Positions 23,241 to 33,800 of a DNA stretch of 64,000 nucleotides are shown one piece after another. Made by a program: the position numbers and the translations under genes. Each line of letters opens with the position of its first letter. Positions within the stretch are counted from its first letter, which is position 1. The stretch is from the NCBI GenBank assembly GCA_018268915.1, contig JAFDVQ010000005.1, positions 310,001-374,000 of the forward strand, given 5' to 3'. The notes under the pieces are model-generated. The model made no database searches. It was given only the letters and a program-made list of their open reading frames with translations, and had not been told where the DNA came from. This stretch comes from Acidobacteriota bacterium (GTDB taxonomy: Bacteria; Acidobacteriota; Terriglobia; Terriglobales; Acidobacteriaceae).

Positions 23241-26200
23241 TCAAATCTCGAAAATCTCACGTTCCTCGGTCGCCATGGGAATTGTGGAAGCCGAATCAGG
23301 GAGCGCTTGGCGCCTCGCCTGACATACAACTTCTGCAAGACGCTCGGGAGTTTGACCCTCGAAGATGTCGCGTAGCGAAATCGTCACTCCCAGCTGCTCG
23401 CGTATCCGAGCGATCATCATGGTTCCCATCAGAGAATGACCTCCCAGATTGAAGAAATTGTCTGATGGATCGACAGCCTCAACGCCAAGCAAGTCTCTCC
23501 ATATGTCGACGATGACGGTCAACTCATCGTGATTAAGGGGATTGACATTGCCACGAGGAGAGGTCATGGCCTCGACTGAAGTCGAACTCGCATACGATGC
23601 GAGATCGACTGTGCTTGTCAGGATTTGAGCGCCGCTCCATCCACCCAGCACTCGCCGTACAACCTCGATGCCTTCATCGTTTGTCATGGCACGAGACATT
23701 CTCTTGTCGTAGTACGATTCCAGGCCTTCAGGAATTTCTATATCTGCGTTCATCCCGACTTCGCGCCACGCATCGAACCCGATTGCAATCGCCGGAATCT
23801 TCAAGGAACGCCGACAATGCTCAGCGAAGCTGTTCTCAAACGAATTGGCTGCCGCATAGGCACTCTCGCCTGGCGCCGGGAGATAGGCACTGAACGATGA
23901 GCAGAGCAGCAGAAAATCAATGCTATTTCCCATCAGGAGCCCTGCAAGCACTCGTGATCCCGTCACCTTTGCTCTAAGAATCGCTCGAGCATCTTCTGTT
24001 GACTGCGATACGATTCTGCTTGCGCCCACAATTCCTGCAGCGTGAATCACTCCGTTGATTGGTCCGAATTCAGCTTGTGTCTTTTCAAATACCGACGCCA
24101 TGGCTCCCATGTCAGCGACATCAGCGGACATGAAAAGGACGCGTCCTCCAGTTTTCTCTAAATCCTGCATTCGGCGAATCTGGCGAGATACGCGATCCCC
24201 TTCTCCTCGCGCAGCGATCCATGACGCCCACTCTGTGCGATCGGGGAGAGCAGTGCGGCCTACCACCACTACCCGTGCATCGTGGCTCAAAAGTAGATGC
24301 CTGGCCAGAACGCTTCCTATCCCGCCCACACCACCTGTGATTAGATAAGTTCCGCCCCGACGAAATGGTGATGCAGCACTTGCTTTCAAAGGAGCGGGCA
24401 CCCACTCTTTCTGCCATCGCATGCCTCTGCGATAGGCCACGCGGAGACTCGAACCCACTGTAGAAAGTTCGTCCAGCAAGTGCTGTACCATACCGCCAAT
24501 ATCATCCACGGGAAAATCGACGTCGATGCAACGACATTCCGCACCACTAAGCTCAGCCTCGATCGCTGAGGCGAGGCCCGTCAGCTCACCATCTTCCGAA
24601 TCTGCGACTGACTCTCCGGCCACGCTTTCAGTCGAGGCGGTGACGAATTCAAATCTTCTCAGGTGACGAAGAAGAGGACCAGCAGCCTGAAGGATGGCGG
24701 TAATAAGTTCGAGTCGGGATCCCGACTCATCGTTCAACTCAGGTAGACATATGACCGCGCTTGGTCGCAATCCAAAATCGTTGAGCCCATGCCACATCAA
24801 TTCGAAGTCCGTTCTGCTCGACGGACTGACAACGGCCCCGTCCCCGTGCAGGACAAACTGTTCACCCTTTCTTACGCTGAAAACATTGTGGCCTTGCTTC
24901 TGGAGGGCCGAAATCATGGCATCTGTTAACTGGTCGCCACCGCCAATCACGATCCAGCACTCTAGCCCTCCATTTTGTGTCGGCAGAACGATGCTGGCCG
25001 GTGGCGTGCTCCGCCAACTCGGAGCATAAAACCACTTGGAGATATCGCCTCGCTTGGCGGAAAGATCGCTATCGGAAAAACGTGATAGCGGTTGTATTGG
25101 CGTCGATGCATCGGTATGGGCGACTGGTGGTTCGGTCGAATGGCGCTTCCGCTCGAATGGATAGGTCGGCAAAGCTATTCGACGCGGCGTTTCCTCCTGG
25201 TCAAGTTCATTCCAGCGAACGGACAAGCCGGATTCCCACGAGGTTGCCACAATGCGATGGAACGCTTCGACGTCAGAAATGTGTCGTTCCTCCGATCCCA
25301 AAGAAGGGACGAACAAGCTTTTCGAAAGCCTCTGACGCGCAAGTCCTATCAATGTTTCCCCGGGACCAACCTCAATCATCAATCTAGGTTCCTGGCCCAG
25401 TGCGTCGATGCAGTGGCTGAAGCGTACCCGCGACAGAATTTGATTCGCCCAATAATTCGGATCCATCGCTTCTGCCTTGGTGATCCAGGTTCCGGTGACA
25501 TTCGAAAGCCACGGAATTTTAGGTTCTTGAAGCTCCACTGCCGCAACCGCCCTGCGGAAGACCTTCGCCGCATCCGCCATCAGCGGAGTGTGAAACGCGT
25601 TCTTTGACGCGAGCCGGACCGTAGCGACTCGCTCAGATGCCATCCTGCGCTCTAGCTCTTCGATCGCCTCGACTCGCCCAGACGCAATCGAGACTTTTGG
25701 CCCATTCTCTGCCGCGATCCACGTGCCCTCGACGAGTCGTGCCATCAGGCCCTCCGGAGGAAGCATCACCGCCAGCATCCGACCTGCCGGTGTTTGGCCC
25801 ATGAGACGCCCACGCTGTGCTGAGAGAGCTATTGCATCTCGGAACGAGAACACGCCTGAGATGTACGCTGCACTGATCTCACCCAGGCTGTGACCGACCA
25901 AAATTGATGGCACTATCCCGATAGAACGGAGCCTTTCGGCAAGTGCGCATTCCACGAGCACAAGTGCCGGTTGTGCGATTTCCGTATCGCGCAACCGGTC
26001 GGCGGCTTCAACCGCATCCAGCTTTTCGACCAGGAATGGACCAAGATCGATTCCCTGCTCTCTTAAGAGATCGCAGCCTTCATCGATCATCTGACGAAAA
26101 GCGCGATCTTCACCGTAGAGCCCTCCGACCATCCCAGGGAATTGCTGACCTTGACCGGGAAACAGAAAGACGACGTCATTCTCGAGATTGCCCTCGAATA

Positions 26201-27803
26201 TTCGCTTCTTCGGCCGCTCGTTGAGAAGGTTGGAAGCGTCTCCGCAGCTAGATGCCACCACGGCTCGACGGAAGTTAAAAGCCCGGCGACCTCGCTGCAA
26301 CGTTGTGGAAACCTCTGCGGCGGAAATAGACTGAGCCGTACCGAGGTACTTCGAGAGTTGCTCGCATGCTGAATTCAGCGCTGCCGATGTCTTCGCCGAA
26401 ACTGGGAAAATACGCGGCTTTGTTGAGCCCGACTGGAGCCGAGCATACGTAGTCGGCGCACTACTCATCGTGACGTGAACATTGGTGCCGCCGATTCCGA
26501 AAGAGCTGATGCCGGCCCACCGTTCCGAGTCACCACCCCAGTCAATAGAGGACGAACTAATCTCAAACGGCGTGTTCTCGAGTCCGAGAACCGGATTTGG
26601 TCGCGTAAAGGTCGGTGTGGAAGGGATCAAGCCATGCTTCACTGCCAGTGCGGCTTTGATCAGCCCAGCAATTCCTGCGGCCGCATCGGCGTGCCCAATG
26701 TTAGCCTTCACTGCGCCCAGTCTTAGGGGATTATTTCGCTGACGTGCGCCGAAAATCTGCGCCAGGGCCGCGATCTCGATAGCGTCCCCTAATTCCGTTG
26801 CAGTACCGTGCGTTTCAACGTAGCCCACGCGAGTTGAATCAACGCCCGCCGCAGCAAGACTCGAGCGGATTACATCAGCCTGACCGTCTACGCTGGGAGC
26901 CGTATACCCTACCTTTGTTGCCCCATCGTTATTCCAGGCGGAGCCTCGGATAACCGCGATGATAGAGTCTCGATCGACAATAGCGTCTGACAACCGCTTC
27001 AGGACCACAGCTCCTGCTCCACGTCCAGGTACGGTCCCGCCAGAATGAATATCAAACGGACGACAGTATCCATCGGCAGACAAAATCATGCCGGGGATAT
27101 ACGAATAGCCGGTATTCTGCGGAAACGGGATCGAAACACCCCCGGCAATGGCCATCGAGCATTCCCGTTTCAAGAGACTGGAACATGCGAGGTGAACAGC
27201 AGCGAGCGATGTTGAGCATGCGGTCTGTACAGTTACGGCGGGCCCGCGCAGATTCAGCTTGTAAGCCACTCTGGTCGACAAGAAGTCTTTGTCGCTGGCC
27301 AGCATCAACTGGTAACCACCAGCATTCGCCAAAATAGACGGGTCAGCTAGCAGTCTAAGCACGTAGGTGTTCATTCCAGCGCCAGCAAAGACGCCTACCT
27401 GCTCACCGTCTCCGGTATGTCCCGCATCTTCCAGAGCTTCCCACGCGCACTCGAGAAATACCCTTTGCTGCGGATCGAGAATCTCCGCTTCCCGGCTGCT
27501 CAGGCCAAAAAAGTTCGCATCGAAGTTCTCTGCGTCCTCAAGAGTGTTCCCGCGTCGAACGTAGTTCGGATCATTGAGCTTGGCATCTTCGACTCCGGCA
27601 TCACGAAGTTTCTGCTCCTCAATGCTTGTGAGCAGGATGTCCCCAGCGACAAGGTGGTCCCAAAACTCCTGAGCGTTTCGTGACTGAGGGAAGCGAGCAC
27701 TCATTCCAATGATCGCGATGCCTTCTCCCCAAGCCTCCGGAGTAGATCTGATGCGCTCCGTGTCACGGACTCGTAAATTGTTCTCGTATTCAGAAGACAT
27801 CAC
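23241..27803 (-). CDS. Type I polyketide synthase module KS-AT-KR-ACP
   Basis: 1520 residues, one full cis-AT module. KS (about 25-455): Cys196 in TACSTS, His332 in ETHGTATELGD, His371 in KANIGHADAAAG. AT (about 543-830): FPGQGQQFPGM, Ser639 in GHSLGE; the specificity motif NAFH (735-738) is the malonyl-CoA form. Post-AT linker RRIALPTYPFERKR (about 874-887). KR (about 1150-1330): TGGVGGIG, Ser about 1302, Tyr1316, Asn1320; it has no LDD motif. ACP (about 1425-1490): Ser1457 in LGGHSLMG. No DH, ER or TE, so the unit is expected to add a beta-hydroxy C2 unit and hand on. The GTG at 27803 overlaps the upstream stop; ATG at 27800 is also possible. It is the last gene of the operon. Its AT may also serve the AT-less module in the upstream gene. 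Confidence 0.95.
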   Translation of the reverse strand: MMSSEYENNLRVRDTERIRSTPEAWGEGIAIIGMSARFPQSRNAQEFWDHLVAGDILLTSIEEQKLRDAGVEDAKLNDPNYVRRGNTLEDAENFDANFFGLSSREAEILDPQQRVFLECAWEALEDAGHTGDGEQVGVFAGAGMNTYVLRLLADPSILANAGGYQLMLASDKDFLSTRVAYKLNLRGPAVTVQTACSTSLAAVHLACSSLLKRECSMAIAGGVSIPFPQNTGYSYIPGMILSADGYCRPFDIHSGGTVPGRGAGAVVLKRLSDAIVDRDSIIAVIRGSAWNNDGATKVGYTAPSVDGQADVIRSSLAAAGVDSTRVGYVETHGTATELGDAIEIAALAQIFGARQRNNPLRLGAVKANIGHADAAAGIAGLIKAALAVKHGLIPSTPTFTRPNPVLGLENTPFEISSSSIDWGGDSERWAGISSFGIGGTNVHVTMSSAPTTYARLQSGSTKPRIFPVSAKTSAALNSACEQLSKYLGTAQSISAAEVSTTLQRGRRAFNFRRAVVASSCGDASNLLNERPKKRIFEGNLENDVVFLFPGQGQQFPGMVGGLYGEDRAFRQMIDEGCDLLREQGIDLGPFLVEKLDAVEAADRLRDTEIAQPALVLVECALAERLRSIGIVPSILVGHSLGEISAAYISGVFSFRDAIALSAQRGRLMGQTPAGRMLAVMLPPEGLMARLVEGTWIAAENGPKVSIASGRVEAIEELERRMASERVATVRLASKNAFHTPLMADAAKVFRRAVAAVELQEPKIPWLSNVTGTWITKAEAMDPNYWANQILSRVRFSHCIDALGQEPRLMIEVGPGETLIGLARQRLSKSLFVPSLGSEERHISDVEAFHRIVATSWESGLSVRWNELDQEETPRRIALPTYPFERKRHSTEPPVAHTDASTPIQPLSRFSDSDLSAKRGDISKWFYAPSWRSTPPASIVLPTQNGGLECWIVIGGGDQLTDAMISALQKQGHNVFSVRKGEQFVLHGDGAVVSPSSRTDFELMWHGLNDFGLRPSAVICLPELNDESGSRLELITAILQAAGPLLRHLRRFEFVTASTESVAGESVADSEDGELTGLASAIEAELSGAECRCIDVDFPVDDIGGMVQHLLDELSTVGSSLRVAYRRGMRWQKEWVPAPLKASAASPFRRGGTYLITGGVGGIGSVLARHLLLSHDARVVVVGRTALPDRTEWASWIAARGEGDRVSRQIRRMQDLEKTGGRVLFMSADVADMGAMASVFEKTQAEFGPINGVIHAAGIVGASRIVSQSTEDARAILRAKVTGSRVLAGLLMGNSIDFLLLCSSFSAYLPAPGESAYAAANSFENSFAEHCRRSLKIPAIAIGFDAWREVGMNADIEIPEGLESYYDKRMSRAMTNDEGIEVVRRVLGGWSGAQILTSTVDLASYASSTSVEAMTSPRGNVNPLNHDELTVIVDIWRDLLGVEAVDPSDNFFNLGGHSLMGTMMIARIREQLGVTISLRDIFEGQTPERLAEVVCQARRQALPDSASTIPMATEEREIFEI

Positions 27804-30800
27804 AAATCTGCTCCAATCGGTGCCGCAATCGAGGCAGTCTTGCTATCTAAGAAAGTCGCGAGCGTTGCAATTGTCGGATGACGGAATAGATCCACTACAG
27901 CGATATTGACTTGGAACTCACGCTTGAGCTGAGCATGCAGTTGGACAAGCAGCAGCGAATGTCCCCCAAGATCGAAGAAGTTCTCTCGGAGACCAGGCTT
28001 GTCCACGTGAAGGAGATGAGACCATATCTCGCTCACTCTCCGTTCGGTCTGGCTGCCTGGAGCAGCGACTTCTACAGCCGCCCTGGGAGATTTCTGTGGC
28101 AGCGGAAGTCGCTTACGATCGATCTTTCCATTAGGCGTTTGCGGAAATTCGTCGACTGGCATAAGAACCGACGGCACCATGTAATCCGGCAGGAAGCCGT
28201 AAAGCCACGATCTCAGCATGGCTGTGTCGCCGACACCATCCTCGAAGCGAATGTATGCGACCAGTTGCTTCTCGTTTTCTCGTTCCAAGAGAACAACCAG
28301 GGCCTGACGGACGGATGGGTGCCGCTCTATGGCAAGTTCAATTTCTCCAGCCTCAATCCTATGGCCGCGCAGCTTGATCTGGTGATCGGTTCGTCCAAGC
28401 AGTTGGATCTGTCCGTCGCTCAGGTATCGAGCCAAATCTCCGGTTCTGTAAAGTTTGCGCAATCCAGCCGAATCGAATGGATCGGACAGGAACCGCTGTG
28501 CCGTAAGTTCAGACCGCTTCCAATACCCGCGTGCCACCCCTAGACCGCCAATGAACAGCTCGCCAGTTACGCCAACTGGAACAGGCTGAAGCTCGTCGTC
28601 CAAAATGTGCATCTCCGTATTTGCGATCGGACGTCCAATCAGAATTGGATTTTCACCGCTCCTTACCCGGTGAACTGCTGACCAGATAGTTGTTTCGGTA
28701 GGACCATATAAGTTCCAAAGCTCCTTACCGCGGGCGACGAGACTCTCAGCGAGATCGGGACTCAATGCCTCTCCACCGCACCACATGCGGAGTGTCGTTC
28801 GGCCGGTCCAACCAGATTCGACCAGCATTCGCCAGGTAGAAGGAGTCGCTTGCAGCACAGTTGCGCCGGATGTATCCAAAAGATCCGCGAGAAGCTCCGG
28901 ATTTATCGCCTGTTCGCGCGATGCCAGCACAAGCTTTGCACCACACAGAAGAGGTCCAAAGATCTCCAGCCCTGCGATGTCGAACGAGATGGTAGTAACT
29001 GCAACGAGCGTATCGTCAGCTCTCAACCCAGGCTCTTTCATCATTGAGCCAAGTAGATTCACCAGGGCCTGATGATGAATTTCTGTTGCCTTCGGATTGC
29101 CGGTTGTTCCAGAGGTATAGATCAAATAGGCCCTGTCTGTCTCCACAACGTCGTCTGGGACCGCCTCAGAACTGCAGACGCCGGCTTCTTCAATCGGCAG
29201 AAGAACCGCACTTGTTGCTGGTATGTCGTTGAGCAGGTCGCGTTCAGTAAGAATGAGAGCGACCTGAGAATCAGACAACAAGAACTCAGTCCGTCGTGGC
29301 GGCATCGCCGGGTCGAGCGGGAGGTAGGCAGAGCCAGCCTTAAGAATTCCAATTAGACCGACTACCATCTGCATTCCGCGATTCATGTACAGTCCAACAA
29401 CAGACCCACGTCCCACACCACGGGTGCGGAGATCCGAAGCAATCCTGTCCGAGTGAGCGTCGAGTTCTCCATAGGTCAATGAGCGGTCGCCCATCTCCAG
29501 TGCTATCTTCGTGGGAGTCTCTTGAGCCTGCGCACGAAACCACGCTGAGACACTGGCATACGGCGGTAACGGTGCTTCTGTAGAATTCCAATCGTCTATG
29601 ACTTCGCGGCGCTCCGCTTCGCACAGCAGAGCCAAACGAGAGATCGGCAGGTCTGGCTCGCTGGAAGCGCGATCGAGGATTTGCATATAGGCCCGAAGCA
29701 TGCGCTGAATAGTCTCTTCATCGAATATGTCCGAATTAAATTCGAAACTGCAGCGAAAGTGACTTTCATACGGGTACACGTCTGCCGCTATATCGAATCT
29801 TGCCCAGGACCTCGTAAAATCCACCTGCTTCATCTCAAGTTCGCTGAAACGCATGTTCGGCATCGCACTGTTGTGCAACGAAAATAGAACTTGAAACAGA
29901 GGACTGCGATCGGTGCTCCGCTCGGGCTGCAAAACCTCTACCAGCTGATCGAAAGGCGTGCGCTGATGCTCAAAGGCCTCCAGTGTCACTGCGCGTACGC
30001 GTTGCAGCAATTCGACAAAACTCGGATTCCCCGTCAAATTCATTCGCAGAACGAGATTGTTGACAAAGAAACCGATAAGGCTTTCGAAGCCGCTCTTCAA
30101 GCGCCCCGCAGTTGGAGTTCCGATCAGAATATCCTCTTGGCGCGTGTAGCGTCGCAGCAAGACACTGAAAGCTGCGGAAAGCACCATGAAAAATGTTGAG
30201 TTGTTGGCCCGCGCCAGCTTTTGCAGTTTCTCTGTCAATTCAATACTCAGATCTACAAAGACGCGGCCTCCGCGAAATGTCTGCAGGGCTGGTCTGTTGC
30301 GATCAATTGGCAAAGCGAGTTGGGGCAACTCACCGCCAAGCTTTTCCTCCCAATACGCCAGATCGTCACTCGAAACTCGGTTCTCTTCTTCAGCCTCCCA
30401 GTAGACAAAGTCCCGAAACTGCAAAGCCAAAGGCGGGAGGGGGCAGCGTCCTCCTTCGATCAGCGCCTCATAAATCTGACCTAGTTCCTGTACGAGCAGG
30501 CTGATCGACCAGCCATCAGAGATGATGTGATGCATGACGAGCAGTGCCACATGCTCGTTCTCCCCGGTCTGGTATAGATGAACCCGAAACAGCAGTTCCT
30601 TATCCAGTACGAATGGACGCTGCGCCTCGGACATCATCGATTGATGAAGATCAGCTTCAGGACCGGCGAATGTCGATGACTTCAGCTCGTGGAAATCGAC
30701 CGCCCAGTCGCTTCCCGCCCCTACTAAGGCGTAAGGCATCCCTTCATGATCGCGAAAGTGCGTGCGCAACGACTCGTGTCTCATCAGAATCGTTCGCAAG

Positions 30801-33800
30801 GCTTCTTCGAACACACCGCGATTCAGAGGACCAAGCAATCGGAAACCGATGGATACGTTGTAGACGGGGTTCCCAGGATCCATGCGATCTAGAAACCAGA
30901 GCCGCCTTTGAGAACGCGACAACGGGAACTCCAAAGCAACAGGATTCTGCCTTTCCTCTTGAAGCTTCTCTGGTTCGCTCAGCAGCTTCAAGATCTCCTG
31001 CTTCTGGCTCGCCAGTTGGCTGCGAATCTCCGCATTCATCACTCCCTTAGGCGCGTCGCAGCTTAGCCGCCCTTGGTCGACCGAAAGCACTACACCTCTG
31101 CTTCGTAGATTCCTAAGCAGTTCGCTCGCAGTTACCTTCGCGTGGCTCGCTGACGGGTTGTCTTTACCGGTGTTTGTGGTGATCTGCCGGGCATCCTCGC
31201 GATTCAGAGATTGAGGAGTCCCCTCTTCATCGGATGCAATTGCCGGACTCTCAAACTTGTCTGCGGGCAGCAGTGCAGTGATTCTGCGCGTCAGCTCACC
31301 AATCGTCTCAGCGTCGAATGCGATGGTCGCGGAGAGCTTACCTTCGACTCCAAGAGCTTTCCCAAGTTCATTCCGAAGTTCTAGAGCGATCAGTGAGTCC
31401 ATGCCCAGCGCGCCGAGACGGTCTTCGTCACTGAGCTGCTCGCTGGGAACTTGCAATTGACACACCCTGCAAACCACTTGTCTGACGAGGGTGGCGACTG
31501 CCTCCGCTCGTCCACCTTGCACAAGACCTGATAAGTCGGCAACTGCAATCGGCTGCACTGGCGGCACTCGCACACCATGTTGGACGGAGTTCCGATTCTG
31601 GCTCAGTATGGTCTCCGAGCCCGATGAACTCGAATCACGTTTCGCGATCAGCACATGCTGCCCCATCTTTGACGCCGGAGAATCATTTGCAGGGAACGAC
31701 ATCGGGCTTTCAAACCCGTTTCTTAGCAAAACCTCGCACCAGTGCTGAGCGTTGAGGAGAGGGTTTTCGGTACGCTCGGAATCCTCGAAATGCTGCCATC
31801 CCTCGATCAACCCGGTCGTCATGTCGAAACAGACTTGGTGTTCGGTCGTTTCAATAAGCAACAGGAGTCCACCTGGTGCAAGCAGGCGATGGACCCGTTC
31901 CAGCGATCTTGGCAGATTGCGGGATGCATGCAGCACATTCGCAGCTAGCACTACATCGAAATAGCCAACAGGAATTCCTTGCTCCTCTGGCTCGCGATCC
32001 AGATCCAGGAGCGCATATCGAAGAAACGGAGTGTCCCTGAGACTCTGTCGCGCGCGGCGCAGAAACAGCTCCGAGACATCAGTGAACCAGTATTCCGCTT
32101 GCTCAGGCTGCAACACTGACGTCACAGCTGTGGTGGTGGCTCCGGTTCCCGCGCCCAGTTCGAGAATTCGCACATTTCGCTTCCGGCCCCATCCCTCAAC
32201 TGCAAGCCGGATGGCATTCGCTGCGATCGCATTGCAGTAACGCGCTTCTGAGCTTTCCCGATACAAAGCATTTGCCAGATCGAAGGATCCGTCCGGGAAG
32301 AGAGTCACAAGTGCACTGGCACGACCCGTGAGCACATCTTGAAGCAGATCTCCGCAGCGGCGGAGATAGACAAGCATGCCCGGATCCCGTCTCAGAGCTT
32401 CCTCGACAGCGGGCCACAGAGACTCGACCGAAGTTTCACGGAATCCCTCGGACGGCTCGTACTTTTCGTTCGTTTCAAGTAGTGCGCCCGTTGCCGCAAG
32501 CCGTCGCAGCCATCTCGAGACGATCTGGCCGTAGATCTTCTGGAAACCGCAGTTGCGCATCACGTCTTCGCCACTTACTGGGCTCCCATTTGCAAATGCG
32601 CCTGCGTTAACCAGGACGTTCTGAGCGTATGCAAGAGTCAGCTTTTCAAGTGCAGCCCATCGCTCGGGGTAGCCTCTCGGGTCCCAACCCAGTGGGCCTC
32701 TTTGACTTTCGCGAGCAGCTTCAGAACAGACCAGTTGCCAGACCTGCTCGCGCTCAAGCCGCCGCTGTGTTTCTGGTAAAGCTCCTAACCAGAACCGCTC
32801 CCGGTGAAATGGATAAAGGGGCAGGGCGACTCGCCTTGAGGGTTCCTCCCACGCCGACAGCATTCCGCCTTTGAGAAAGGCGGCCGACTTCTGATCCAGC
32901 GAGCCACAACCGGCCTGACTCGCCGTTTCATCGTTCCCGGTCTTCACTGCGTCGACCACACCCCCGCCAAGCCACTGCTTCAGATGATTGGCGGCTGTAA
33001 GTGCATCGGGTGCCGTTACCGTTAATCTCTCTCTGAGAATCGCGCGCGTTTCGATAGCGCTTCTACAGATGTCCCCAAACTCCGCATCCGTTTTTCGAAG
33101 GAACGAGACATACAAACTTGCCAGGCTTCGAAGTGCTTCAGGATCAGCTGCGGATATGCACAGCAACTTCTCTACCGATGACTTTTCCGGACCCGCCGCG
33201 GTCTCCGATGGCCGGAAGGAACCCACGATCACGTGCGCATTGGTGCCACTGAAGCCAAACGAGCTTACCGCAGCATAATGTCCATCCCTCTCATCCGGCC
33301 ATGGCGTCAGTGTTTGTGGAATCTCAATCGGCCATTTCTTCCAGTCGATGCGGGAATTCGGAGATGAGCAATGAAGATGAGGAGCTATCCCGCGGCCGCC
33401 CTGCAACATCAGAACTGCCTTGATGAACCCCGTCAGACCTGCTGCTCCCTCGCCATGGCCTAGATTCGTCTTGACGGATCCAACACGAAGCGGGTGATGG
33501 GCGCTGCGGCCTCTTCCGTAGACGTTGCCGATCGACAGGAACTCCATCGGATCGCCGAGTGGCGTACCTGTTCCATGCGCCTCAACATAACTCACCTCGC
33601 TCGCATTCAGATCTGCATCTGACAACGCGGACAGCATGACCTTCTGCTGGGCGCGGACATTTGGAGCTGTGAGTCGCGGGCTTCGTCCGTCCTGATTTAC
33701 TGCCGTCCCGCAAACAATGGCCTGGATGGGATCTCCATCGCGGCGTGCATCGTCCAGTCGCTTAAGCACAACTACGCAGCATGCCTCACCGCGCACGTAC

